Assembly (NCBI GenBank): GCA_002706445.1
Contig: PALE01000034.1
Coordinates: forward strand, 1-64,000
Direction of reading: 5' to 3'
DNA: 64,000 nucleotides
Origin: Erythrobacteraceae bacterium
GTDB taxonomy: Bacteria > Pseudomonadota > Alphaproteobacteria > Sphingomonadales > Sphingomonadaceae
Made by a program: the position numbers and the translations under genes. The notes beneath the pieces were generated by a model, which had not been told where the DNA came from, ran no database searches, and was given only the letters and a program-made list of their open reading frames with translations. Below are positions 55,234 to 64,000 of this stretch, piece by piece. How positions within the stretch are numbered: the stretch's first letter is position 1; each line of letters begins with the position of its first letter.

Positions 55234-55491
55234 ATGGCGCTGATACTGCTGGTCATCATAGGCGTGCTTGCGGGCTGGTTCGGCTCGATCGTCACCCGCA
55301 ATGAAGACAAATACGCGATCCGGCGGCTGATCCTCATTGCCCTCGCGGCAAGCCTCGTGGTGGGCCTGCTGGTCAATGGCGGGACATTCCTCGGCAGCCT
55401 CGACTGGATCGCGATGGGCGCAGCGGTGCTGGCCTGCGCGGTCGCGCTGGCGGGTTATCACTTCTACATGAAGCGCAAGGCCGAAGCCTAA
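55234..55491 (+). CDS. Small membrane protein (GlsB/YeaQ/YmgE-like)
   Basis: MALILLVIIGVLAGWFGSIVTRNEDKYAIRRLILIALAASLVVGLLVNGG; three hydrophobic segments. Confidence 0.65.
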   Translation: MALILLVIIGVLAGWFGSIVTRNEDKYAIRRLILIALAASLVVGLLVNGGTFLGSLDWIAMGAAVLACAVALAGYHFYMKRKAEA

Positions 55492-56426
55492 ACCGCTTTT
55501 GCGCCGGACCCCCGGCCGCCGCGCAGCCAATATTCCTGCGTCCCCCGGCTCACCACATTATCGACATCGATGATCGCCGAATTGGCGTAGGTGAAGCTCG
55601 GCGCGAGATTGCGGTAGAGGCGGTCGAAATCGCGCTCGACCGTCTGGCGGTAGAGATCATCGAAGCTTTCGATCACGAAATAGGTCGGTTGCAGGTCGCT
55701 GATCACATAGTCGGTGCGCATCACCCGGTCGACATTGAGCATGATGCGATTGGGGCTCTTCGCCTCGACCGCAAAGCGCGCCTCGGTCGGGCCTGACAGG
55801 ATGCCCGCCCCGTAGGCCTTGATGCCGTCCGCTTCCTCGATCAGGCCGAATTCGACCGTATACCAGTAGAGCGCGCCCAGCGCCTTCAGCCGGTTGTAGC
55901 GCATCGCCTTCCAACCGGCGCGGCCATATTCCTGCATGTAATCGGCATAGACCGGATCGGTCAGCATAGGCACGTGGCCGAAGACATCGTGGAAGACGTC
56001 CGGCTCCTGAATGTAGTCGAATGTCTCGCGCGTGCGGATGAAATTGCCTGCCGGGAAACGGCGGTTGACGAGGTGCCAGAAGAACACGTGATCGGGGATC
56101 AGCATCGGCACGGGCACGACGCTCCATCCCGTCAGCTTGTCGAGCTCCTCGCTAAGCGTCTCGAATTCGGGAATGCCGCCACGCGAGAGATCGAGCTTGT
56201 CGAGCCCTGCCATAAAGGCGCTTGCCGCACGGCCGGGCAGCACGTCCATCTGGCGCGTGAACAGCTCGTCCCAGATTGCGTGATCGTCGGCAGAATAATT
56301 GGTCTGTTCGGGCTCGATCCAGTCCTCGCCCAGATGCGCAGGGCGCCGCAGGGGAGCGGTAAAGACAGCCTCGTCCATATCGGGTAGGCGAGAGTAATCG
56401 ATGTCTTGATCAGAGATCGTGGCCAT
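55488..56426 (-). CDS. phhA: Phenylalanine 4-monooxygenase
   Basis: PEPDVFHDVFGHVPMLTDPVYADYMQEYG; LGALYWYTVEFGLIEEADGIKAYGAGILSG. Confidence 0.95.
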   Translation of the reverse strand: MATISDQDIDYSRLPDMDEAVFTAPLRRPAHLGEDWIEPEQTNYSADDHAIWDELFTRQMDVLPGRAASAFMAGLDKLDLSRGGIPEFETLSEELDKLTGWSVVPVPMLIPDHVFFWHLVNRRFPAGNFIRTRETFDYIQEPDVFHDVFGHVPMLTDPVYADYMQEYGRAGWKAMRYNRLKALGALYWYTVEFGLIEEADGIKAYGAGILSGPTEARFAVEAKSPNRIMLNVDRVMRTDYVISDLQPTYFVIESFDDLYRQTVERDFDRLYRNLAPSFTYANSAIIDVDNVVSRGTQEYWLRGGRGSGAKAV

Positions 56427-56486
56427 AATGTTTCAATTGATACTACCTCGCGGGCCGAACGACAACACTCAACCGGGATTTGACCT

Positions 56487-57266
56487 ATGGGCCTCAAAGG
56501 CAAGGATTACCGCAAGTTTCTGGAACCGATGACCGAGGAACTGGTCGCGATGGCGCGCTGGGCCAAGGCATCGGGCGCGCGGATCGTGGTGATCTTCGAA
56601 GGGCGCGACACGGCGGGCAAGGGCGGCGCGATCAGGGCGGTGCGCGATCAGTTGAACCCGCGCCAGTGCCGCACCGTAGCCCTTTCGAAGCCGAGCGAGG
56701 AAGAGCAGACGCAATGGTATTTCCAGCGCTATGCCAAACACCTGCCCCATGCCGGAGAAATCGTGCTGTTCGATCGCAGCTGGTACAACCGTGCAGGGGT
56801 CGAGCGGGTGATGGGCTATTGCACCGAGGCGCAGGCAGAAGCGTTTCTGGAGGCCGCGCCAGTGTTTGAAAAGCAGCTGGTGGATGACGGGATACTGCTG
56901 TTCAAATACTGGCTGACCAGCGATCAGGACAAGCAGGAAGAGCGGCTCAAGGAACGGCTCGAAGACCCGCTCAAGCGTTGGAAACTCTCGCCCGTCGATC
57001 TCGCCGCACGCGAGAAATACGAAGCCTATACCGAGGCGCGCGAGGCGATGCTGCGCGCCACGCACACCGCCTATGCGCCGTGGACGCTGGTCGATTTCAA
57101 CGACCAGAAGCGCGGAAGGCTGACGCTGGTGCGCGACCTGCTCGACCGCTTGCCCGACACCCATGTCGCGCCAGCGCCAATCGATTTTCCCGAACTCGGC
57201 CACGAACCGCACGCCGAAAGCTATGCAGTCATGGGTCCGATTTCGTCCTTCCCGGTCGAGGATTGA
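56487..57266 (+). CDS. ppk2: Polyphosphate kinase 2
   Basis: IVVIFEGRDTAGKGGAIRAV (Walker A), HAGEIVLFDRSWYNRAGVERVMGYC. Confidence 0.94.
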   Translation: MGLKGKDYRKFLEPMTEELVAMARWAKASGARIVVIFEGRDTAGKGGAIRAVRDQLNPRQCRTVALSKPSEEEQTQWYFQRYAKHLPHAGEIVLFDRSWYNRAGVERVMGYCTEAQAEAFLEAAPVFEKQLVDDGILLFKYWLTSDQDKQEERLKERLEDPLKRWKLSPVDLAAREKYEAYTEAREAMLRATHTAYAPWTLVDFNDQKRGRLTLVRDLLDRLPDTHVAPAPIDFPELGHEPHAESYAVMGPISSFPVED

Positions 57267-57282
57267 CGCGAGCCTCGCTTCG

Positions 57283-57308
57283 ATATAAATATGATATCAT
57301 AATTATAT
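57283..57308. promoter_or_regulatory. 26-bp near-perfect AT-rich palindrome upstream of SPFH-RHH operon
   Basis: ATATAAATATGAT|ATCATAATTATAT, 12/13 complementary pairs, 17 bp before the SPFH ATG and next to GGAGGAGG. Confidence 0.6.
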
Positions 57309-57325
57309 TGGAGGAGGTTCTTTCG

Positions 57326-58243
57326 ATGTCGGTTTCTATCACGGTCGCAGACCCCAGCAGCGAAAGCGCGGGCTCTGCCTTCAACGGCTATGCGATGCTG
57401 GCGCTGATCGCCGCATTCCTCGCGGTGATCCTGATCACGGTGATCAGCGGTGCACCGCCCAGCGATGCTCCGGGGCTTGCGGTTCTCGCTTTTCTCGGTC
57501 CGCTTGCGATCTGCGGCGTGGGGATCATCTTCGTCGCGTCGGGCTTTTTCATGATCCAACCCAATCAGGCGGTCGTCCTCACCCTGTTCGGCGAATATCG
57601 CGGCACGGTGCGCAAGGACGGCCTGCACTGGACCTGGCCGTGGATTTCCAAGCAGAAGATCAGCGTGCGCGCGCACAATATCCATTCGGAAAAGGTCAAG
57701 ATCAACGACCTGCGCGGCAATCCGATCGAGGTTGCCTGCAACGTCGTGTGGCGCGTGGCCGACACGGCGCAGGCGGTGTTCGATGTCGACGATTTCAAGG
57801 AATTCGTGAACATCCAGATCGAGGCTGGCCTGCGCACGGTGGGCGCGCGCCATCCCTATGACGATATGTCCGACGAAGACAAAACGACGCTGCGTGGTAG
57901 TGCCGATGTGATCGCCAAGGAACTGCGTGACGAACTGAACGAGCGGTTGGCTGTCTCTGGTGTGAAGGTGGACGAGGCGGGCCTCACCCACCTCGCCTAT
58001 GCCCCCGAGATTGCAGGCGCGATGCTGCGCCGCCAGCAGGCCGATGCGGTGATCGCCGCGCGCAAGAAGGTGGTGATTGGCGCGGTCGGGATGGTCGAGG
58101 ATGCGCTCGAAAAACTGTCGCGGGATGGCATCGTCGAACTCGATGACGAGCGGCGCGCGGCCATGGTGTCGAATCTGATGGTCGTCCTGTGCGGTGACCG
58201 CGAGGCGCAGCCGGTGGTCAACGCCGGTACGCTTTACCAGTAA
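57326..58243 (+). CDS. SPFH domain (band 7/stomatin-like) membrane protein
   Basis: Two TM segments then GFFMIQPNQAVVLTLFGEYRGTVRKDGLHWTWPW...RQQADAVIAARKKVVIGAVGMVEDALEKL. Confidence 0.9.
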   Translation: MSVSITVADPSSESAGSAFNGYAMLALIAAFLAVILITVISGAPPSDAPGLAVLAFLGPLAICGVGIIFVASGFFMIQPNQAVVLTLFGEYRGTVRKDGLHWTWPWISKQKISVRAHNIHSEKVKINDLRGNPIEVACNVVWRVADTAQAVFDVDDFKEFVNIQIEAGLRTVGARHPYDDMSDEDKTTLRGSADVIAKELRDELNERLAVSGVKVDEAGLTHLAYAPEIAGAMLRRQQADAVIAARKKVVIGAVGMVEDALEKLSRDGIVELDDERRAAMVSNLMVVLCGDREAQPVVNAGTLYQ

Positions 58244-58265
58244 GACGACGTGCAAGGAGGCAGCT

Positions 58266-58469
58266 ATGGCTGCACCCCCTAAAAAGGCGTTTGCCTTGCG
58301 GCTCGACCCGGCGGTTCATGCCGCGGTCGAGCGGCTCGCGGGCGCGGAATTGCGATCGGCCAACGCCCAGATCGAAACCCTGCTGCGCGAGGCGCTCAAA
58401 CAGCGCGGGATCGAGGTCGGACGCACCAAGGCGCCGAGGCGCGGGCGGCCGCCAGCGAGCAGCGACTAA
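58266..58469 (+). CDS. Arc-family ribbon-helix-helix DNA-binding protein
   Basis: KKAFALRLDPAVHAAVERLAGAELRSANAQIETLLREALKQRG; basic tail RTKAPRRGRPP. Confidence 0.85.
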   Translation: MAAPPKKAFALRLDPAVHAAVERLAGAELRSANAQIETLLREALKQRGIEVGRTKAPRRGRPPASSD

Positions 58470-59317
58470 ACCGAAGCGCTGGCCTTGGTGACTTGCCGTC
58501 CGTCTGATGCAAAGGCGCCTAGCTCGTATTCGCCATGCGCGCCGCGCATCACGAGGTTCAATTCCTCTCCGGCGATAGCGGGCGAAACCCCGCGAAACTC
58601 GAAGCGTTGCAGCACGTTCTCGCCCAGCTCGCTCGCAGCCAGCCGCAGCAGCAGCGTGGCGATAAGCGGGCCATGCACCACCAGCCCCCGATAGCGCTCG
58701 ACAGCTGTCGCATAAGGCGCGTCATAGTGGATGCGGTGGGTGTTGAAGGTCAGCGCCGAATAGCGGAACAACAGGCGCGGATCGGGCGTGATGGTGCGGT
58801 GAGTGCTCCATTCCGAACTGTCGAAATGAGCGTCGCCCGGTGGAGGCGGGGTCAGCGGTGCCTCTGGATCGGCTGCGTCGCGATAGACCAGCGTTTGTGT
58901 CTCTCGAATGGCTTCCTTGCCGTCCGCCCATAGCGAATGGCTGATGTCGGTGAAGGCCAGCGTGCCGCTGCGCCCTTCCTTGACGTTGACCGAGGCGATT
59001 TCGCTCTCGCGTTCCACTGTATCGGGAAAATTGAGCGGGCGCAGAAATTCGATCGCGCTTCCCGCCCACATCCGGCGCGGAAGAGGGAAGGGCGGATAGA
59101 TATTGTCGGGGTCATTGTCGCGGAGCGGATGACCATCCTCTCCCAGCGCGTCGCTGCGCGCTTCGGGCAGGCACAGGCAGAAGTGGTACCCCTGCGGCAC
59201 GGGGTTCTCGAAAGAAGGCGGCAGGTCCAGCGTCGCATACCAACGCTGGAGGTGTTCTGCTGTCACCATGTTGGTCTGAGCGGTCTTGCGCCCTACCCAG
59301 GAATCCCACTCGCTCAT
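58466..59317 (-). CDS. Two-domain MaoC-like dehydratase (HTD2 / mesaconyl-C4-CoA hydratase-like)
   Basis: RRMWAGSAIEFLRPLNFPDTVERESEIASVNVKEGRSG; FRYSALTFNTHRIHYDAPYATAVERYRGLVVHGPL. Confidence 0.87.
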   Translation of the reverse strand: MSEWDSWVGRKTAQTNMVTAEHLQRWYATLDLPPSFENPVPQGYHFCLCLPEARSDALGEDGHPLRDNDPDNIYPPFPLPRRMWAGSAIEFLRPLNFPDTVERESEIASVNVKEGRSGTLAFTDISHSLWADGKEAIRETQTLVYRDAADPEAPLTPPPPGDAHFDSSEWSTHRTITPDPRLLFRYSALTFNTHRIHYDAPYATAVERYRGLVVHGPLIATLLLRLAASELGENVLQRFEFRGVSPAIAGEELNLVMRGAHGEYELGAFASDGRQVTKASASV

Positions 59318-59327
59318 CGCCGCCGAC

Positions 59328-60554
59328 TTACGCAGCGCGCTCGAACACGGCGGCGATACCCTGACCGCCGCCGATGCACATGGTTTCGAGGCCGTATTTC
59401 GCCCCGCGCCGGTGCATTTCGGCGGCCATATCGGCGAGGATCCGCCCGCCGGTCGCGCCGATGGGGTGGCCGAGCGAAATGCCCGAACCGTTGACGTTGA
59501 GGATATCGCGGCGGCTGTCGTCGGCGCTCCAGCCCCAGCCCTTGAGCACGGCGAGCACTTGCGGTGCGAAGGCTTCGTTCAGTTCGACAAGGTCGATGTC
59601 ATCCCAGCTGTAGCCGCGCCGTTCGAACAGGCGCTGGGTTGCCGGGACCGGACCGATTCCCATGCGCGAGGGATCGCAGCCAGCAGCGGCCCAGCCGCCA
59701 AACCACAGGCTCGGCTCAAGGCCCAGTTCCTCAAGCTTGTCCTCGGCCACCACCAGACAGGCAGCGGCGGCATCGTTCTGCTGGCTGGCATTGCCTGCGG
59801 TCACGATGGCTTGCGGATCGCGCTTACCGTCGATGGCGCGCAGCGCGCCGAGCGTCTCCATCGAGGCATCGGTACGATAGCCCTCGTCATGGTCGAAGAT
59901 CACCGGATCGCCCTTGCGTTGCGGTACCTCGACCTTGACCAGATGATCGTCGAACTTGCCCGCGGCCCATGCTGCGGCAGCGTTCTGGTGCGAGCGGACC
60001 GCATAGGCATCGGCCTCTTCGCGGGTGATTGCATAATCCTTGGCGAGATTGTCGGCGGTTTCGATCATGCCGGTGATGACCCCGAAACGCTCGATCGGCT
60101 GGCTCATGAGACGGCCTCGCGAAAGGCGATCATGCAGCGTCATATCGCCCATGCGCACACCGCTGCGCAGGTCGGTGGTGTAATGTTCGACCTGCGACAT
60201 GCTCTCGCACCCGCCCGCAACGACGACATCCGCCATGCCCGTTTCGACCATCATCGCCGCATTGGCGACCGCTTGCAGGCCCGAGCCGCAGCGGCGGTCC
60301 AGCTGGTAGCCGGGAACTTCGAGCGGTAGGCCTGCGGCGAGCCACGACCAGTGGCCGATAGCGGGCGCTTCGGCATTGCCGTAGCCCTGGCTGAAGACAA
60401 CATCATCGACGCGTTCGGGGTCGATGCCCGACCGTTCGACCAGCGCCTTGAGGATCACCGCGCCGAGCTGGCCAGCGTTGAGGCTCGACAGCCCGCCGAG
60501 AAACTTGCCGACGGGCGTGCGCAGGGGTGAAACGATGGCGGCTCTTCTGGTCAT
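59328..60554 (-). CDS. Acetyl-CoA acetyltransferase family thiolase
   Basis: MTRRAAIVSPLRTPVGKFLGGL; GYQLDRRCGSGLQAVANAAMM; NVNGSGISLGHPIGATGGRI; ETMCIGGGQGIAAVFE. Confidence 0.93.
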   Translation of the reverse strand: MTRRAAIVSPLRTPVGKFLGGLSSLNAGQLGAVILKALVERSGIDPERVDDVVFSQGYGNAEAPAIGHWSWLAAGLPLEVPGYQLDRRCGSGLQAVANAAMMVETGMADVVVAGGCESMSQVEHYTTDLRSGVRMGDMTLHDRLSRGRLMSQPIERFGVITGMIETADNLAKDYAITREEADAYAVRSHQNAAAAWAAGKFDDHLVKVEVPQRKGDPVIFDHDEGYRTDASMETLGALRAIDGKRDPQAIVTAGNASQQNDAAAACLVVAEDKLEELGLEPSLWFGGWAAAGCDPSRMGIGPVPATQRLFERRGYSWDDIDLVELNEAFAPQVLAVLKGWGWSADDSRRDILNVNGSGISLGHPIGATGGRILADMAAEMHRRGAKYGLETMCIGGGQGIAAVFERAA

Positions 60555-60563
60555 GATCGGGTC

Positions 60564-61817
60564 CTAACGATTGTAGTGCTTGCCTTCGTCGCTGAGCGCG
60601 ACGGTTCCGGCATCGATGAGTTTGCCAATGGCGCCGCTCGACAGGCCGAGCCGCTCGGCGAGCACTTCCTCGGAATGCTGGCCGAGGAAGGGGGCGGGCG
60701 CAGGGTCGCCAACCTCGCGGCCCGGCACATTGGCGAAGCTGCGGGTGGCGGGATAGTCGAGGCCCGAGGGATTGGCGGGCGAGGGGCCGAACAAAGGATT
60801 GTCGGTTACAAGCTGCGGATCGCGCGCGGCTTCGTAGGCGGTGCGGTATTTTTCGAAAGTGCAGCCGTTTGCGGTCATGCGGCTCGAAAGATCGGACCAG
60901 TTGCGATCGCCTGCGATGGTCTGGAACACTTCGAACAGCGCGTGGCGATGCTCGAAACGCGGGCGGTCGCCGTCCTCGAAGCGCACGCCCAGCCGCGATT
61001 CAAGCTCGCTGATCGGTGCTGCGGCGTCGAAGGCTTCGACCAGTCCGCCCCATTGTTTGGGCGTGAGCGCCGCAACCATGAAACGCACGCCGTCTTTGCT
61101 GCGGAAATCGCGCCCGAATGCCCCCCAGATCGCATTGCCCAGCCGCTCGCGGTCGGCTCCGCGATAGAGCATTTCGGCCATGGTCCCCGAATTGGCGAGC
61201 GTGCCGATAGCTACATCGCCCAGCGGCACGCGGAGTTCGCTGCCTTCGCCGGTCGCATCGCGGTGGCGCAGCGCGGCCAGCAGGGCAAAGGCGCAGTATG
61301 CTCCGGTGATGAAGTCCCACGCAGGCAGCACCTGATTGACCGGCGGCGCTGTCGCCATATCCCACTCTTCCGGCCCGCACATCAGCGGATAACCGGCAGC
61401 GGCGTTGACGGTGAAGTCCATCGCCTGCCGCCCGTCATGCCAGCCCATGATCCGCACCGAAGTCATGTCGGGCGCGCCTTCCGGCTGGGCCGCCTTCATC
61501 GCCGCATGGCTTAGGAAGCTCTTTTCGGGCAGGTTGGTGATCGCATTGCCAGTCTTGGCGGCCAGCGCCACACACAGCTCGCGCCCTTCGCCGCTGCGCA
61601 GGTCCAGCGCGACCGATTTCTTGGCGCGGTTGAGGTTCTCCCAGCTGAGCGAACGCCCCTCTCCTGTCAGCATGTAGCGGTCGTAATCGAGCCCGCCTGC
61701 CGTGTGGTCGACGCGGATCACCTCCGCGCCCATCTGCGCGCAATAGAGGCCCGCAGTGGGGGAGGCGACGAAGCTGGAGACTTCGACGATCGAGAGGTCG
61801 TTCAGCAGCTTATACAA
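60564..61817 (-). CDS. CoA transferase family III (CaiB/BaiF)
   Basis: LSIVEVSSFVASPTAGLYCAQMGAEVIRVDHTAGGLDYDRYM; NLNRAKKSVALDLRSGEGREL. Confidence 0.92.
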   Translation of the reverse strand: MYKLLNDLSIVEVSSFVASPTAGLYCAQMGAEVIRVDHTAGGLDYDRYMLTGEGRSLSWENLNRAKKSVALDLRSGEGRELCVALAAKTGNAITNLPEKSFLSHAAMKAAQPEGAPDMTSVRIMGWHDGRQAMDFTVNAAAGYPLMCGPEEWDMATAPPVNQVLPAWDFITGAYCAFALLAALRHRDATGEGSELRVPLGDVAIGTLANSGTMAEMLYRGADRERLGNAIWGAFGRDFRSKDGVRFMVAALTPKQWGGLVEAFDAAAPISELESRLGVRFEDGDRPRFEHRHALFEVFQTIAGDRNWSDLSSRMTANGCTFEKYRTAYEAARDPQLVTDNPLFGPSPANPSGLDYPATRSFANVPGREVGDPAPAPFLGQHSEEVLAERLGLSSGAIGKLIDAGTVALSDEGKHYNR

Positions 61818-61820
61818 GGC

Positions 61821-63014
61821 TCACCCGTGCTCCTTTTGCCATTCACGCAGCATGTGCTTGGCGATCTGGAGCTGGAGGATCTGCGTCGTTCCTTCGTAAA
61901 TGCGGTAGATGCGCGCATCGCGATAGAACCGTTCGGCGTCATATTCGGCGAGGTAGCCCGCGCCGCCATAGACCTGCACCACGCGGTCAACCACGCGCCC
62001 GCACATTTCCGATGCGAAGACCTTGAACGCGGCGGCCTTGACGAGAATGTTCTCGCCGCGGTCGGCGCGGGCGGTGACGTCGCGCATCATCGCCTCGGCG
62101 GCGTAGATCTCGATTTCACTGTCGGCGAGCATGGACTGGATCAGCTGGAAATTCGCGATCGGTTCGCCGAAAGCCTTGCGCTCATTGGCATAGCGGATCG
62201 CGCTGTCGAGCGCGCGGCGGGCATAGCCGGCAGCGGTCGCGCCAACCGAAATGCGACCGTTGTCGAGGCTCTTCATCGCGAAGACGAAACCCTTGCCAGT
62301 CTCGCCGCCGAGCAGCGCATCGCCCGGCACTTTCACATCGTCGAGCATGATGTCCGAGATATGCGAGCCCGACTGGCCCATCTTATGATCGGGCGAGCCG
62401 GTCGAAACGCCCGGCGTGTCCATGGGCACGAGAAAGGCGCTGATATGCGCGTTCTTGGGCAGGGCTTCCTTGTTGGTTCGCGCCATGATCAGGGCGACAT
62501 CGGCATGCGGCGCGTTGGTTATGTAGCGCTTGGTGCCGTTGAGTATCCATCCGTTCCCGTCAGGATCGGGCACAGCAGTGGTCGCAAGGCCTGCGCTGTC
62601 GCTGCCCGACCCCGGTTCGGTGAGGCCGAAACAGGCAATCTTGCCCTCGGCCACCTTGGGGAACCATTCTTCCTTTTGCGCCTCGGTCGCGCCGTTCTTG
62701 AGCGCGCTCGAAAACATGCCGACATTGATCGAGAAGATCGAACGATAGGCGGGCGCGGCATAGGCTATGATATTGATAACCCGCGCATATTGGCTGATGT
62801 TCAGTCCTGCGCCGCCATATTCCTCGGGCACGGTCAGACCGAACAGGCCCATGTCGCGCATCTCGTCGATAATCTGGGGCGGGATCGCGTCATTGGCGAT
62901 CACCTCGGCTTCTGCCGGGATCAGCCGTTCGCGCACATAGCGGGTCAGCTGCTCGGCGAATTGTTCGAAAACATCGGCATCCATGCCGGGATTGCCGCTC
63001 ACTTCGTTACTCAT
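61821..63014 (-). CDS. Acyl-CoA dehydrogenase
   Basis: CFGLTEPGSGSDSAGLATTAV; QVYGGAGYLAEYDAERFYRDARIYRIYEGTTQILQLQIAKHML. Confidence 0.95.
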   Translation of the reverse strand: MSNEVSGNPGMDADVFEQFAEQLTRYVRERLIPAEAEVIANDAIPPQIIDEMRDMGLFGLTVPEEYGGAGLNISQYARVINIIAYAAPAYRSIFSINVGMFSSALKNGATEAQKEEWFPKVAEGKIACFGLTEPGSGSDSAGLATTAVPDPDGNGWILNGTKRYITNAPHADVALIMARTNKEALPKNAHISAFLVPMDTPGVSTGSPDHKMGQSGSHISDIMLDDVKVPGDALLGGETGKGFVFAMKSLDNGRISVGATAAGYARRALDSAIRYANERKAFGEPIANFQLIQSMLADSEIEIYAAEAMMRDVTARADRGENILVKAAAFKVFASEMCGRVVDRVVQVYGGAGYLAEYDAERFYRDARIYRIYEGTTQILQLQIAKHMLREWQKEHG

Positions 63015-63259
63015 TGTGCTGGTTCCGTCTGTTCGGTTTCGCCTTCCGCCGGCGCAGTTTCCGGTCCCGGAGAGGGCAGTACACCGTCCGGCAGCTGGCG
63101 CTCTTCGAGCATTTCGGCCGCTTCATCGAGCGCACGCGCTTCGCCTTCGCTGACGCCGCCCGGCCCGCTGCTGCTGCCGGGGCCATCACCGCAGGCGGCG
63201 AGCAGGAATGCGGGCACGAGCAGGGCCGCGCCGAAAAGCGCCTTGCGCCGGATCGTCAT
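63011..63259 (-). CDS. Small lipoprotein
   Basis: MTIRRKALFGAALLVPAFLLAACGDG lipobox; stop overlaps ACAD start (ATGA). Confidence 0.7.
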   Translation of the reverse strand: MTIRRKALFGAALLVPAFLLAACGDGPGSSSGPGGVSEGEARALDEAAEMLEERQLPDGVLPSPGPETAPAEGETEQTEPAQ

Positions 63260-63262
63260 CGG

Positions 63263-63583
63263 TTACTCGACCTCGAGGTCGGCAGCAGCGGCAGCGGCTT
63301 CGGCAGCTTCTGCGGCAGCGGCGGCTTCGGCGGCTACGCTTTCAGCCGCATCGGCGGCTTCTTCGGCGGTCTGCATGCTGGGTGCACGCTCCGAAGCGTC
63401 CGCGGGCGGGCCGAGTGCCTCGCTATCTTCGACAGGCTCTTCGGTGATCGGCTCAAGCGCTTCCTCGGCGGGCATTTCGACCGTGTCGGGCATGGCTTCG
63501 GTCGATGCGTCATCGCTGTTGCCGCACGCGGCAAGGCCAAGCGCGAGGCTGCCGAGCATGGCACCTGCTACAAGCTTCTTCAT
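63263..63583 (-). CDS. Small Ala/Glu-rich lipoprotein
   Basis: MKKLVAGAMLGSLALGLAACGNSDDAS lipobox; low-complexity tail AAAAAEAAEAAAAAADLEVE. Confidence 0.7.
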   Translation of the reverse strand: MKKLVAGAMLGSLALGLAACGNSDDASTEAMPDTVEMPAEEALEPITEEPVEDSEALGPPADASERAPSMQTAEEAADAAESVAAEAAAAAEAAEAAAAAADLEVE

Positions 63584-63729
63584 GGGTACTCTCCTCGTTG
63601 ATCCGGATATTTGCGGGCAGGGTGTAGCGAGGTAAGTCGGGTTAAGCCAAGCGCCTTTTGCTGCGCCGAAACGGCACAATCGAAAGAGAGGTACGCCGCA
63701 GCCTCGCGAATCGCGGTATACGTAGCGGC

Positions 63730-64000
63730 ATGGAAAAGACCTTTCGCGACATGCTCCCTTCGCTTCGACCCGGCCCGACCGCCGGACAGCGCCTCGCCGT
63801 CCGCATCGAGCTGCTGTTGGTGCTCGCAATCCTCGTGATCGGAGCCATCGGTCCGCTCAACACGGCGCGCGCGCAATCGTCGAGCCGTCCGTTCACCATT
63901 CTCGAAAACGGGCGCGCCTATGCGACCTTGCAGGCGGCGGTCGATGTGATCGGCGACCAGCGCGGCACGATCGAGATTGCGCCGGGCACCTATCGCCAAT
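63730..64000 (+). CDS. Exported right-handed parallel beta-helix protein, N-terminal part (runs off window)
   Basis: MEKTFRDMLPSLRPGPTAGQRLAVRIELLLVLAILVIGAIGPLNTARAQ...PFTILENGRAYATLQAAVDVIGDQRGTIEIAPGTYRQ; frame open to window end, so absent from ORF track. Confidence 0.65.
   Translation, partial: MEKTFRDMLPSLRPGPTAGQRLAVRIELLLVLAILVIGAIGPLNTARAQSSSRPFTILENGRAYATLQAAVDVIGDQRGTIEIAPGTYRQ

Overview
The window is about 64 kb of GC-rich, gene-dense alphaproteobacterial chromosome. Gene content suggests Sphingomonadales, probably Erythrobacteraceae-like; this is inference, since no rRNA or marker comparison was possible. Most of it is core metabolism and envelope biogenesis: thrS (3' end), glnE, bcp, galU, murA, leuS-lptE-holA, lptA/lptC/rnd, ung, gltB/gltD, uppP, phhA, ppk2, phaB, phaZ, several beta-oxidation-type genes and exosortase-A-associated polysaccharide genes. 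I saw no CRISPR array, IS element, prophage, rRNA or tRNA. No clear-cut new multi-gene system is evident. The most noteworthy signals are: (1) a cytochrome P450 whose frame is intact except for one in-frame TAA near the N-terminus; (2) an SPFH / ribbon-helix-helix gene pair preceded by a 26-bp near-perfect AT-rich palindrome; (3) a monooxygenase-MarR-small membrane protein operon preceded by perfect 13-bp inverted repeats; (4) a TIR-domain protein with a multi-TM C-terminus; (5) a TGC-N3-GCA palindrome upstream of phaZ; (6) TTGACAC repeats between a divergent RHH gene and a membrane-anchored LuxR-DUF4019 gene; (7) a tiny ORF translationally coupled to a YqiJ/flotillin operon. All product names come from reading the translations and were not searched against a database.
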